64,000 nt of DNA, taken from positions 86,298,403 through 86,362,402 of the forward strand of contig NC_133770.1 in the NCBI RefSeq assembly GCF_003597395.2, given 5' to 3'. The notes under the pieces are model-generated. The model was not told the DNA's origin. It did no database searches and saw nothing but the letters and a program-made list of their open reading frames with translations. Positions 10,471-21,457 of this stretch are shown here, one piece after another. Made by a program: the position numbers and the translations under genes. Source of the DNA: Chelonoidis abingdonii. Lineage: Eukaryota > Chordata > Testudines > Testudinidae. How positions within the stretch are numbered: position 1 is the stretch's first letter; the number at the start of each line of letters is the position of its first letter.

Positions 10471-11305
10471 CTATGGTTTGAGCAGGTCATCTGTATATGC
10501 AAAAAATAAACATAAAAAATATCAGCGCCTAAAACAAAACAGTCTGTAAGTGCCTGGAAACATTAAGTCAGATGAACTCTAATGTGAGTTAGACCAGAAC
10601 GGTCCCAGTGTGAATTAGACCAAAAGAGGCCGTTGGTTCAAATAAACATTACCAGAAGTAAAAACAACCTAACAAAGGAAAAAACCCTGAGAGATCATGT
10701 AAATAGCTTTAAGGGAAAACAGTGCAATATCTGTGCTGAGATTCAGCCTTGGAAATATTTATGAGACGTCAATACTGCTCTTAAATATGCAAGTCACCAA
10801 AAATTCAGTCAAGCATCATAATTCACTCTGAAGTAAACACAGAGGGGACTAAGCTGACTAAATCTGGACAGTCTCTCTGCAGATACAATCATGTATTGTA
10901 TATCACTGCTGACTGCACTAAAAAAATAATACAATCATCCATTGCCCAAGTGTTAAAACATGCATATTCATCCAGTTTTTCTGGAGACTTAAGGCCCTGA
11001 TCTTACAATGAGGTCTGCACAGGCCAATTCCTTCAATAAGACTCCACGTGGAAGTAGGGATCCACTCAGAAGGAGCGCATTGTGGTATGGGGCACACAGA
11101 TTATGCAACGGTAGGCTACTGGCACTCACTAAGCAGCCAGCTCTCTATTGTTCTTGAATATTTTTTTTTAGTTTTAGTTTTAACCTTTTCTGTTTCGTTG
11201 TAAAGGCCTTTTACTTCTTCTCCCGGGTGCTCTTTCAACAACCACTTCACCCCCTCTCTCTTTTGTAAAGATAAAATATGATATCATTGAGTACTTTCTA
11301 GTTCG
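10471..11305. other. unique noncoding stretch
   Basis: No gene is recognised. Around 10993-11100 the phrase ccctgatcttacaatgaggt resembles the left half of the palindromic family seen at 11306-11432. Confidence 0.5.
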
Positions 11306-11432
11306 TGCCCTGATTTTGCAATATGATCTGTGTGGGTTGACCCCTGTGCCTATGTAGAGCCCCTTTGACTTCAAGAGGACTTTATGTAAGTGTAAGGGCC
11401 CACTCATGCAAATCAGATAGCACGATCGGGGC
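11306..11432. mobile_element. palindromic MITE remnant
   Basis: gccctgattttgcaatatga at the left pairs imperfectly with agcacgatcggggc at the right, with a partly self-complementary middle. This is an old hairpin element. Confidence 0.5.
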
Positions 11433-11580
11433 TTGGATTTCTACACTGGAAAGCGGATTAAGAGTATCTGTTGAGTGAGCACAAACTGCTGCTGATGGTG
11501 CAACCTGGCACTTCTGTAAGAGGGATAGTTTAAAACTGTCATTTGTTTTCCCTTCAGTCAATCCCTTTTTGCTCACAACA

Positions 11581-11854
11581 GGCCTGGTCTACACTAACGA
11601 GGTAAGTCGATCCAAGTTATGGAAGTTACGTAACTGAAGTCGAGGCAGCTTACAGTGGTGTCTACACTGCGCTATGTTGATGGGAGACTCTCTCCCACCG
11701 ACTTACCTTCCACCTCTCAGGGAGGTGGAGTACAGATGTTGATGGGAGAGCGCCCTGCCATTGAACTTATCCTGTCTTCACTAGACCCACTAAATCATTG
11801 CCCACTGCATGGATCGCAGCAGCACCAATTTAGCTGGTAGTGAAGACAAGCCCT
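11581..11854. mobile_element. MITE with ggcctggtctacacta ends (probably Harbinger-related)
   Basis: The left end ggcctggtctacacta and right end ggtagtgaagacaagccc are imperfect inverted repeats of the 'ggcctggtctacac' type that also closes the Harbinger elements in this window. The interior has paired segments (gatgggagactctctccc against gatgggagagcgccc). No transposase is present. A flanking 3-bp duplication is not clear. Confidence 0.7.
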
Positions 11855-11956
11855 AACTGGCGCTTCCCTCCAGCTCCCTCTACACCAGCTTAGACTGTTT
11901 TACACTCACTCACTCAGCATTTGTTATAACTGAGTCTGAAGGAGTCTGAGTTTTAA

Positions 11957-12240
11957 GGTATATCTGCCCTGGAGCTAGAGGTATAATTTCTGGCTAGGTC
12001 TGATCGATCTAGTGCGCTAAAAATAGCAGTGTAGCCGTGCCCACGCTGGTGGTGGGACAAGCTAGACACCTCAAGTATGTTCTTAGGGTTTCAGAAGAAA
12101 TTGTAGGTGGCTAGCCCGTCCCACCTCCTGTGCAGCCATGGCTACAGGGCTATTTTTAGCATGCTAGCTGAATCACAGCTACCATGGGTATATCTACCCA
12201 AGCTGAAAATTACACCTCCGGCGCCAGTGTAAACACACCC
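11957..12240. mobile_element. MITE with about 50-bp inverted ends and TAA duplication
   Basis: The left end (ggtatatctgccctggagct ... gaggtataatttctggctag) pairs with the inverse of the right end (gaaaattacacctccggcgc ... cagtgtaaacacaccc). Flanking TAA at 11954-11956 and 12241-12243 is the TWA duplication typical of PIF/Harbinger-type MITEs. A central inverted pair (aaaaatagcagtgtagcc against ggctatttttagcatgc) adds to the fold. Confidence 0.8.
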
Positions 12241-12504
12241 TAATTGAGTGGAAGAGAATCTAGTTTATATCCCTAGATGGGGCCTAGTGTGCAAAGAATG
12301 AGAACCTCATTTCCACTCTGCTGCAGCCACTTTATACTGCTACCATGATGTAAAGGGTAGTAATAGCCTCAGGAAAACTATCTGGTGTAGGTGAGTTCCC
12401 TTGTTATAGAGTCAGTGGACAGGGTCTGCAATTCCCTCCCTTTAGAATCGCTCCTTTAAAAGCATACCAGAGGTTGAGGCAAAGAGTAGGGGGCAAGGCT
12501 GGAG
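12241..12504. other. short unique stretch
   Basis: Nothing is recognised between the MITE and the nested repeat complex. Confidence 0.45.
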
Positions 12505-12719
12505 TACGCTGCTGTGATGTGGGGTGTTTACCCCACACACAGCCTGACTAGGTACAAAAGAATCCTGCAGTCACTCCCAAGAGAGAAGGGAAGTTGCTTA
12601 GGAAGAAGGACCAGTGGTAATCTGGAGATAGACCAGAAGACAGAGATAGGAAGTTAGAAAAGAGCCCAGGGCAGGCCTGCACAACATGTGGCCCGGGAAG
12701 GCTCACTGTGCGGCCCGCG

Positions 12720-12928
12720 GCTGGGATTCAAAAGGCTCTCTGCTGCCCGCAGCGGTGGGGAGCCCAGAGCTCTTTAAATCTCAGCTGCGGCCAGGATTCA
12801 TAGGGCTCTGCGCTGCCCGCAGCAGCGGGGAGTCCAGAGCTGTTTAAATCTCAGCCGCCGCCGGAATTCAAAAGGCTCTGAGCTGCCGGCAGCAGCGGGG
12901 AGCCCTGAGCCCTTTAAATCCCAGCCGC
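12720..12928. repeat. tandem imperfect palindromes, about 70-bp unit (left block)
   Basis: Each unit runs from a cggctgggattcaaa-type half to a gagcccagagctctttaaatc-type half, which are near inverse complements around a gcccgcagcggcgggg centre. About three units are present. The block continues after the nested MITE at 14466. Confidence 0.85.
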
Positions 12929-13079
12929 CAGGGCCGGCTTTAGGCCAGTTCAACCAATTCCCCTGAGTCGGCCTGCCCGTAAGAGGGCCCCACGCCCAAG
13001 CCCCAGTACGGTGTACCGGCAAAAGCCAGTGGGCAGTACTAGGGTGGCCCAGCTTCCCCAGGGGGCAATTTGAAAGGCC

Positions 13080-13500
13080 TGGGGCTCCCAGCAGGGGCTG
13101 GAGCCCCAGGCCCTTTAAATTGCCACCAGAGCACCATTGCTGGAGCCCTGGGGTAGGGCTGTGGGGCTCTGGGGGCTATTTAAAAAGTCCGAGACTCCCA
13201 TTGCTTCTACCGTCCTGGCCCTTTAAATAGCCACTGGAGCCCCACCGCTTCCCCAGGGTTCCTGTGGCTATTTAAAGGGCTGGGGCAGTAGAAGAAGGGA
13301 AGCCCCAGAGCCCTGGGGTAGCGGGGAGCTCCGGGGGTTATTTAAAGGGCCAGGGCTCCTGCTGCCTCTGCCACCCCGTCCTTTAAATAGCCGCCGAAGC
13401 CACACCGCTTCCCCAGGGCTCCCTCAGCTATTTAAAGGGCTGGGGTGGTAGAAGCAGGGGAGCCCCGGGCCCTTTAAATAGCCCCTGAGCCCCGGGCTTC
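13080..13500. repeat. GC-rich tandem repeat with ccctttaaatagcc motif
   Basis: Alternating direct and inverted forms of ggccctttaaatagcc and ggctatttaaagggc recur about every 60-70 bases. These are degenerate tandem palindromes. Confidence 0.75.
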
Positions 13501-13549
13501 TGCTGCTACCCTGGTGGGGGAGGGAGGAGGAGAAGGCATTCACCATACA

Positions 13550-14040
13550 GGATGGGCTGTACCCCCTGTACCTGCACCAGCTGCCTGCAGCCAACCCCTG
13601 CTGCACCCCCTGCCCACACCAGACCTGAACCCCCTGCCCTGCCTGCACCAGTTCCTGTCTGCAGTCAGCCCTGCACCCGCTGCCCGCAGCCAGCCCGTCT
13701 CCAGCCAGCCCTGCACCCTCTGCCTTGCCTTCAGCCCTGCACCAGCCCCTGTCTCCAGCCAGCCCCCGCCACACCACCTGCCCTGCCAGCACTAGCCCTG
13801 CACCCCCTGCCCTGTCTCCAGCCAACCCCTGCTGCACCCCCCTGCCTGAAGCCAGCCAGTCCCGCACTCTTTTGTCTCCAGCCCTGCCAACTCATGCCGC
13901 ACTCCCCCTATGGCCCTGTCTGAAGCCAGCCAGCCCACTCCACACCTGCTGTCTCCAGCCTGCCCCACACCCCTTGCCCGGCCTGCAGCCAGACCCTACC
14001 TCCAGCTCCCTCCCTCCCTGACCTCCAGCCAGCCCCAGGG
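13550..14040. repeat. C-rich minisatellite
   Basis: Irregular repeats of a motif close to ccagccctgcaccccctgcc fill nearly 500 bases. This produces proline/cysteine-rich false open frames in all plus frames. Confidence 0.8.
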
Positions 14041-14465
14041 TCACTGGTGCCCTGCAGTTCCCAGGAAAGTAACCCTGCACACCTGCTTCAATGAGGTGGG
14101 CAGGGAGCAGCTGGGACCCACTCATGTGCTCATCCTAGCACACCCTCAGGGAGTGGCGGAGCTCATTTCTAGTTCAGACCCATCTTTTTAAAAAAGAACT
14201 TTAGGTAGGGTTAATATACATCTGTATTTTCCCGGACTTGTCAGGCTTTTTGGTTCTTAAATTGCCATCCAGGAGAAAAATACGGACGTATGGTAACCCT
14301 ATTAGTACAAAAAATACATACTGTGGCAGAACTTTTTATAGGGAACCGGTTGCTAAGAAATGAAAGGCTTTTTTTACATTTTTTTTTCCAGTCCTCCCTG
14401 CCGGGGCCTCGCTGAAAATGTTCGAATTGGGCCCCACACTTCCTAAAGCTGGTCCTGCCAGCTGC

Positions 14466-14935
14466 AGACGGGATTCAAAGGCTCTGGGCTGCCCACAGCC
14501 ATGGGGAGCCCAGAGCCCTTTAAATCTCAGCAGCGGCCGGGATTCATAGGGCTCTGGGCTGCCCTCAGTGGCGGGGAGCCCAGAACCCTTTGAATCCCAG
14601 CCGCGGCTGGGATTCAAAGGGCTCTGGGCTGCCCGCAGAGATTCCCTGCCACGGCTGAGATTTAAAGGGCTCAGGGCTCCCCGCCGCCAAGGGCAGCCCA
14701 GAGCCCTTTGAATCCTGGTGGCGGCTGAGATTTAAAGGGCTCAGGGCTCCCCGCAGCTGCAGGCAGCCCAGAGCCCTTTGAATCCCAGCCGCGGCTCCAG
14801 CGGATGGGCTGGGGCTGGGATTTCAAGGGCTCGGGCTCCCCTCAGCAGCAGGAGCTCTGGGCCCTTTAAATCCCTGCTCCAGCCCCGCAAAGCTCCGGGT
14901 TCTCCCAGCCGCCGGAACCCTGGGCCCTTTAATTT
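14466..14935. repeat. tandem imperfect palindromes, about 70-bp unit (right block)
   Basis: Continuation of the 12720-12928 array: gggattcaaagggctctggg alternates with its near inverse agagccctttgaatccc. About six half-unit pairs lie here, increasingly degenerate rightwards. Confidence 0.85.
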
Positions 14936-15610
14936 GACCCTGAGGGCTCCCAGCTACCTCTTCAGCTGGGAGTCCCTGGCTGATTTAAAATCAAGTATCA
15001 CCTCCCCACCCCCAACCTTCCTTTTTGTCCCACAGTTGTTTTGGTGGGGTGGCGCTGGGGAAAGAGGGTTTGTTTCTGCAGGGCTGGGCAGTGCTGGGGC
15101 GGGGTGTTTCCACCGGGCCGGGAGGTCCTGGTGGGGGGTGTTTCCGTGGAGCCGGGGGGTTTCAGCCCTCAGCTGTTTTCTTTGGAGTAATGTGGCCCTC
15201 GCCGCTTTACGAGTTGTGCAGGCCTGGCCCAGGGAAACAGTGAGAGGGTCTGACATTGGATAGACTCTGGTTGCTGGGGAATAAGGTCCCTGGGCTAGAA
15301 CCTGGAATAGTGGGTGGAGTTGGGTTCCCCTACCAGCCACTGGGAAAGTGGCATAGTCTGGGCAGTGGAGCTGAAGACTGCCTGAGACCGTTAGTCCTGA
15401 GAAACTTTGATATCCTGGAAGGGGAAAATTATAGTGACCTGGATGAAGGGCCAAGCCACAAAGAGGAAGCAACCGAGATCAGAAAGGGAGAGGGAGTGTG
15501 GGGTGAGCAACTGAAGGAGGGGGCATTAGACTGGTTGAGAGCTAGTCCCCAGATGCAGCCACAAGGAGGTGCCAGAACAGTTGTGTAGTAAATCCTGTGA
15601 CAACTACGCT

Positions 15611-17690
15611 CTGGCTCATCTCGAGTGCTGAAGGAGGGTGGATGCACGTCTTTAGGAGGAAAATGTGAGCTCTTTGTTCATCATGTCTCTTGAAATCTAT
15701 AGCCGTGACAGCCCATATGCCATCTCCTGGTTACTATTTCACACGCGGACTAATTGGAATGCATGTTATTGGCATAGACCACTGGCTCTGACTGTGTTAC
15801 CAGTTTGCTTCCACAGTATTTCAGAAAGATGGAGCTAAACAGGCCTTCTTCTTCACCAGGGCTCTTCTCTGTTGTTTTCCTAAGGCCAACCGAAAACTTA
15901 TCTCCACAGACAAAAGAAGCTGCATATATTCCCACATAAGAGCTGCCTCCACATGCAGTTCACTCACTGCAATGTATCTAATTCTGATTGTCAAGGGTTA
16001 AAGAAAATGTCCCTTTTTAAATCCTCAGATTCTAGAGAATCTACCTCTATATTTTTAAAGCAGCATGTGCTACCCTAGCAGGGTTTTTGGCTGTGTATTT
16101 AATTTTATTTCAATCCATCTTAAATTTTTTTAAATATATATCCTCAGTTCAAAGTAATCCCAAAGCCCTAGTAACTGAAATTAATTCATTCACATCTGAT
16201 GAATAGTTGAAAGCCTACAGTATATGAAATAAATTGATGGTCTTAGTTCAGCTCCAAGAAAATAGTATCCACATCACAAACATACAGTTGGCACTAATTG
16301 GCACATGGCTAATCAAGGGGAACAGTAGCACATTCACGGGTGGTAGATATTATATATTAAATAATGAACATCTCTAAAACACTCCCAGATGCTGGAATCT
16401 AGATTCCTTGTGGGCAGGTGAACAATTTGCTCAGAGGAAAAATATAGCAGACAAGAGTAGAGAGCTGTTTTAGTTTTGTGAAGTTTTCTTCTGTTAATGA
16501 GAAAAATCAGTAAAAGGGAGAGAGGGAGAGAATAAACTTCTTGGCTAGTGTCAACCATGACAGAACAGAATGTTGTTGTTGTTTTTTTTAATCTCGGATA
16601 TTCCAATGATATTTGGTTCTGTTTTAATATAAAAGGGGTCCTTTTACTATTGCCAACTCTCCAGTTTACAATTAGGTTTTCAGTTTATGTTGAAATCTAC
16701 AGTCTTTCCTGAGAAAAATGAACTATTTGATCTCTTACAATGACAACTCATTGCATAAGATAAGATAAAACAATTAACAAGTGCCTACCGTGAAATATTT
16801 CTCATGAGAAACTGCTTCTGTAGATAGCCTCTGCAATTAAAATCATTTAACCCTGATAGTTAATGTTTGAACTCTTACACGAAAAGTAAATAAACAGACA
16901 AAATACACAAGCTATGGAGACCTTTCTTAGCCTTTTAGCAATTAGGGTTGTTTGCCCTCAAGTCCCTTTTAAATCTATTTACAGTTTAGTCTTGTCCACA
17001 CTCTTTAATCTTGGCTAAAAACTTTAAAAAGAAAAAAAAAGAAAAGACAGTCAAAGCAAAAGCTTTGAGCAAGTTTGACTTAGCCATATATTAAGGACTG
17101 ATTGGTTGGGTCTCTTGCCACATTTTAGGATTGAATTTTGCTTCTCTTAGTCTCACTACAGTCAATGGAACTCCCATTGGACTGATCCAGCAACCCTTAC
17201 TCTCCAGCGTATTCCTTCCTTTGGACAGTAGTGCAATTGAAATCAGTGGATTTGCTCACTGAGTAAAGACTACTGATGTGGTTAAGGTATACTCACTGGA
17301 GTGAGGGTTGCAAAATTAGGTCCAGTAACTTCAGAGGGAATAGGGTTGGGCCAATGAAACTGCTCATGTGAGCAAAGCCATGCTCCTCCCCCAGTCTTTG
17401 ACTAAGCTACTGTTGAATGATCCTTGATTCTTAACCCTTATGTTACTAGCAAAATAATTTTAACAAAGTCTTTCACCTTAAATGATATTGAAAATCTTAT
17501 CAGCTTAAATCCACCCCAAGATACTAGTAACCAAACATATTTATCATCTGACAGGTGTCTGAAGCCATACAATATATGAAATGCATCTGTGGCCCCAGAA
17601 CAGTTCCTTGTGGATATAGTCCACATCACAGACCTCACCAATGTAATTGGCACTGTTTGGTAAACACCTGATCAATAGACTCTGCTGCAG
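15611..17690. other. unique noncoding stretch, AT-rich
   Basis: No gene is recognised. Minus-strand open frames at 15750-15935, 16334-16606 and 17438-17653 lack motifs. A short region near 17120-17345 (attgaattttgcttctctta ... cagtcaatggaactcccatt) resembles the palindromic MITE families. Confidence 0.5.
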
Positions 17691-17699
17691 AGACAAGCA

Positions 17700-17940
17700 T
17701 AAATGCAATGCTAATATAATAAGTAATACCTAGCTCTGATATAGTACTTTTCACCCATAGAGCTCAAAGTGCTTTACAAAGGGGGTTAGTATCATTATCC
17801 CCATTTTACCGGTGGAGAAACTGAGGCACCAAAAGGTAAAGTGACTTGCCCAAGGTCACCCAGCAAGCCTGTGGCAGAGCCTGGAATAGAGCCCAGGATT
17901 CTTGAGTGCCAATCCAGTGCTCTATTTACTGCTGTTTGGG
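17700..17940 (-). mobile_element. MIR-type CORE-SINE, antisense
   Basis: A good match to the inverse MIR core: cattttaccggtggagaaac, tgaggcacc, gtgacttgcccaaggtcacc, cagcaagcctgtggcagagc and agcccaggattcttgag. A preceding block, agctcaaagtgctttacaaa, is the usual 3' part in this orientation. One of the best preserved MIR copies here. Confidence 0.85.
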
Positions 17941-18487
17941 ATTAAAAGTCTTTTTATTGACCTCCAATGAGGAGCTGCATCACATTCTTTAGAACCATTA
18001 GATCTGATGTGACCAGTACACTAGGCATTATTAAAAAATAATATGGCCTCTCTGCAAACCAAGAAGTTACTGGGTAATTATTTGTATACTATTAGAAAAT
18101 ATTGAAATAGTGGAGTGTTTACCATCTTTCATTTGGGGAGTAATAGGGTGGGAAATAAAAGTGAGTTGTCACTTTTTCTTCCTGAAGTGAATGGCACAGG
18201 GGTCCAGATGCCAACTGGCATTTTGGGGGCAATAACAGATAATGTGCTGATGAAGGTATGGGAATGGGCTGCAACATACAGCAAAGTGATTGTGTGATGA
18301 ATTTTAGTACGTTTAGTTTCATGATTTGGGTTTAAATTTAAAAAATTGATTTTTATTTTGTTAAGGCATCTTTGAAGGAGGAAATAAAGTCTGCAGGGTA
18401 CCTAGAACAATTGCATTTTAAGGAGCCACTTACATTTTTATATTACACACAGTTCAGTATTTAACTTGCTGTCCACCAATCAATTCT
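17941..18487. other. unique noncoding stretch
   Basis: Nothing is recognised. Overlapping small open frames on both strands at 18115-18322 are not convincing. Confidence 0.45.
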
Positions 18488-18630
18488 GTATTACTTGGAC
18501 TGTAAGCTCTTTGATGCAGAGACAATCATTTTGACACATGTTTGCTCAGTGCCTTGCACGGTGGGGCCAGATCCCTGACTGGGGCTTTTAGGTGCTACCC
18601 CAATACAAATAAAAATAAATAATTCATGAT
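18488..18630 (+). mobile_element. MIR/L2-type SINE 3' tail, sense
   Basis: gactgtaagctctttgatgc, cagtgccttgcacggtgggg and ctggggcttttaggtgctac, ending in aatacaaataaaaataaata, match the common amniote MIR/L2-type tail. The inverse of the same tail is at 26735-26990. Confidence 0.7.
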
Positions 18631-18805
18631 TCCAGATGCTTCTGTTTTGGAGAATCCTCATGAGCACTCATCCTTTTTAGGATTCTGTCCTCTGTTCGCT
18701 CCTCTCTGCCTGCCCCCCTCCCAGTCGCTCACCTTTATGGCCTGTAAAAAGTGACAGAGCCATGGCCCCCTGCCCCCAACATTTCAGTGCCCCAGAAGTG
18801 TTCTT

Positions 18806-18957
18806 CCATCAGTAGAGGTAATTAACCTCCCTGATAGGCAGTAGCTAGGTCAACGGAAGAGTATGTTATGTTGGCATAGCTACATCTCCAACGTGTGTGG
18901 GATTTTCACACTCCTGAAACATAGCTATGCCAATATTGGTTCCAGCATAGACCAGCC
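18806..18957. mobile_element. MITE fragment of the 'ggcagtagctaggtcaac' family
   Basis: Contains taattaacctccctgatagg, cagtagctaggtcaacggaa, the hairpin gtgggattttcacactcctg and the end gcatagaccagcc before TTA. This is one end of a turtle MITE; the other end is missing or displaced. Confidence 0.7.
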
Positions 18958-18960
18958 TTA

Positions 18961-19195
18961 AGGGCAGGCTCTTGAGGGGAAGAGGCAGCATGAAAGTGGG
19001 GCCTCGGGGAAGAGACGGTGTGAATGTGGGGTCTCGGGAGGAAGGGGCAGTGTGGAGGTGGGGCCTCAGGGGAAGAGGCAGTGAGGGGGGCGGGATCTCA
19101 GGGGGGAAAAGGGTAGCATGGGGATGAAGCCTTGGGGGAAGGGCCAGCCCAGGGGCAGGACCACAGTTCAGGTGCTGATGTCCCCCCACTTTTAG
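18961..19195. repeat. G-rich minisatellite
   Basis: About six degenerate units near 33 bp with the core ggggaagaggcagtgtg and tggggcctc. It separates two MITE fragments. A 146-codon antisense open frame over it is due to composition. Confidence 0.8.
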
Positions 19196-19234
19196 GAAGT
19201 TTCTGCCGCTCCTGAACCTTTCCTGTTGGCTTAA

Positions 19235-19312
19235 GTAGTCTCTACACTGAAATACCAGAGTGACACATCTGCAGCTGTGATGCTGTAGTGGTTTGAGTGT
19301 AGACATACTCTT
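19235..19312. mobile_element. MITE end fragment
   Basis: tctctacactgaaatacc ... cagctgtgatgctgtagtgg ... gagtgtagacatactctta matches the inverse of a terminal segment of the same broad MITE group as 18806-18957 and 39025-39268. Confidence 0.55.
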
Positions 19313-20903
19313 AGATAGATAAGTGCTGAGTGATCCTGTATCACCATTAATGAGTACTTGTTTAAGAGGTCTCTGTTAAATGTTTAGTTCAGAGCACAGG
19401 AAGTACACTGTTTTCCAAATCTATTACAATATCCCAAGGATATCCTCTCCCAATTTCTGACCAGGACTTTGGAACAACCCAGGAAGAGACTTCCTCCAGA
19501 GATTCTATCTTTTACACCAAGCCCTGGTCCATGCTGGGACAAGACTTCAAGAGCGTAATCAGTGTGCTGTGTGAATATTCTTACAGTGCAGTCACAATGT
19601 CTTGAGGTAAGAAACTTTTCAGTAAACTACCCACTCTCTGGTCAACTTTAGCCTTTATTTGGTACAATAAAAATATATTCTTCCCCTCTGTTCAATTTTC
19701 CCATTTAAAAAGGCTGTTAGGTCTGTGAAAGTGTTGCAACAGGACCTGAAATTATGTCAAGTTTATGTGGCTGCAGATTTCATTACAAACTCAAGGCTCA
19801 GGTGATGCTCATCTGGCTGCTAACCCTGGTATAGGCTTGAAACTTTTACCGGTATGCTAATGTCATTTAGGGGTGTGATGCTTTGACATCTATATGAGGA
19901 AGTTAGTGCGCCATGAGATAGGGTGTGAATTTAAAGTGCACTGTCTTCCCATGTGGACACTCCTAGTGCAGCTTGGGGAGGTGGATTACCTTCCTCTCCC
20001 TGCCCACCGGTTCTGGGGCACAAACAGGTTGTGGGAGAATACTGGACACTTCTAAGGTCCAGGTAGCCCATGCAAGAGTGAAAGGCTAGTTTCATACTTC
20101 ACCTTACCTCCTTGTATGAGTATGTCGCACAAGACAGTCTAACTATGTCTATTAAGGATGAGAAATGAATGAACCTGATCCCAGTATATGGATTTTATCA
20201 TTTTCAATGTAATGGGAAGCTGCAGTCTATAACAGTCAGTTCCTTCTCCCTTCCTTTTGTGGTAGAGCTTAGAGTGATTAAATCTAGAGTGATGATAACA
20301 GCATAAATACATATTGTGGTGGGCTGGCTGAGGGGACCGATCAATGGCATTTTGTGCCCAAGTTCATTCATCATTTCTCCTGGCATAGTAGTTAAGTGTT
20401 TTTTTAATTACATTAATGTTTTTGCCTTGGGTGGCTTTGACTCCCAGGTCATTTCACACTTCAATTACAGCTTGTATAAGAAAGTGCTTCTTGGCACTGT
20501 CCTGGATTTCTTTTTGCTTTATTTCCATTTATGCTTATCTATGATGGAATGAAAATAGTAACTTAGGCAGAAATTAGCTATTAGGATTGCTATATACTTT
20601 AGTTAATATCCTTTTAAGACAATCTCTCTCTCCCTCATCTGTTGAAACCAGATTTCCTTTTTAACCAGTTCTCATAAGTTCCATGTCTTAGTTTCTGAAT
20701 TAACTGTTTGAATTCTTCTCTGAATCTTCTGCGTGGTATTATAATTTCCCTATAGTTTAGTGATCAGAAATTAATAAAAGGAATATATTTCAAGCTGCTG
20801 TATATACAATAACCAGTATTTCTTTCACATTAAGTACTACCAGACATTAACCCCAATTCTGAGGTGCATTCGAGCTGCATGTTAACAGTGGCTAACTACA
20901 CAC
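19313..20903. other. unique noncoding stretch
   Basis: No gene, RNA or repeat family is recognised. The longest open frame is about 78 codons. Confidence 0.5.
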
Positions 20904-21045
20904 TTAGGCCACATCTACACTACGGGATAATATCGAATTAGCTAAAATCGGTTTCTTAAAACTGATATTATAAAGTCGAGTGTGCGCGTCCACACTAGGC
21001 ACGTTAATTCGATGGTGTGCGTCCATGGTCCAAGGCTAGTGTCGA

Positions 21046-21228
21046 AGGGGGAGGGATAGCTCAGTGGTTTGAGCATTGGCCTGCTAAACGCAGGGTTGTG
21101 AGTTCAATCCTTGAGGGGGCCATTTAGGGATTTGGTGATTGGCCCTACTTCGTGCAGGGGGTTGGACTAGATGATCTCCTGAGGTCCCTTCCAACCCTGA
21201 TATTCTATGATTCCCTCTATGATTTCTG
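21046..21228 (+). mobile_element. tortoise Pol III-type SINE with CR1-like 3' tail
   Basis: The head has an A box (tagctcagtggtttgag, starting at about 21057) and a B box (gagttcaatcc), with a tRNA-like layout. The tail ggttggactagatgatctcc, tgaggtcccttccaaccctg, atattctatgattc is the CR1 LINE 3' end, including its short terminal repeat. Tortoise SINEs are known to share their tail with CR1, which supplies the retrotransposition machinery. This is the best taxonomic marker in the window. It is inserted in the Harbinger left end. Confidence 0.92.
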
Positions 21229-21457
21229 GAGTGGTGCACTGTGGGTAGCTGTTCCGTAGCTATCCCATAGTTCCCTCAGCCTTCCCCGCCCCTTGGAATT
21301 CTGGGTTGAGAGCCCAGTGCCTGATGGGGCAGAAATCATTGTCACGGGTGGTTCTGGATACAGCCTCACCCCTCCCTTTGTGAAAGCAGCAGACAACCAT
21401 TTCGCACCTTTGTTTCGCCTGGGTGACTGAAGCAAAACGCCATAGCACTAGCTAAGC

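Larger units (their letters stand above)
12929..14457. mobile_element. hAT-type MITE with CAGGGCCGGCTTTAGG ends, nested
   Basis: The left end CAGGGCCGGCTTTAGG pairs with the inverse of the right end cctaaagctggtcctg. It is flanked by an 8-bp duplication with one mismatch, ccagccgc (12921-12928) and ccagctgc (14458-14465). The insertion lies inside one palindromic unit of the larger hAT element, so it is the youngest of the three nested layers. At 1.5 kb it is long for the type because the interior has expanded into GC-rich and C-rich tandem repeats. Open frames of up to 147 codons here are compositional. Confidence 0.9.
12672..15226. mobile_element. hAT-type element with CAGGCCTGCACAAC ends
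   Basis: The left end CAGGCCTGCACAACATGTGG and the inverse of the right end (gagttgtgcaggcctg) share CAGGCCTGCACAAC. A perfect 8-bp duplication, gcccaggg, lies at 12664-12671 and 15227-15234. This establishes a hAT insertion. It holds no recognisable transposase. Its interior is GC-rich tandem palindromes, and it carries another hAT MITE at 12929-14457. Without that it is about 1.0 kb. Confidence 0.92.
12511..15604 (+). mobile_element. LTR-like repeat split by nested hAT elements
   Basis: The outer element is 12511-12671 plus 15227-15604. It resembles the uninterrupted repeat at 35302-36005: a start of the form TGTGATGTGGGGTGT, then agggtctgacattgg, gacctgg...gaagggcc, ggagggggcattagactg and agctagtccccagatg. 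The right end reads tgtgaca. A tacgct hexamer at 12505-12510 and 15605-15610 may be its target duplication, slightly displaced from the TG...CA ends. It is most likely a solo LTR; a class cannot be given. Confidence 0.6.

Noticed and set aside
13424..13923. Frames of 93-147 codons rich in Pro, Cys or Gly
   Set aside because: They translate the C-rich minisatellite within a hAT MITE.
14778..15472. 161- and 172-codon frames on opposite strands
   Set aside because: They span hAT palindromes and the hAT/LTR junction; no protein motif.
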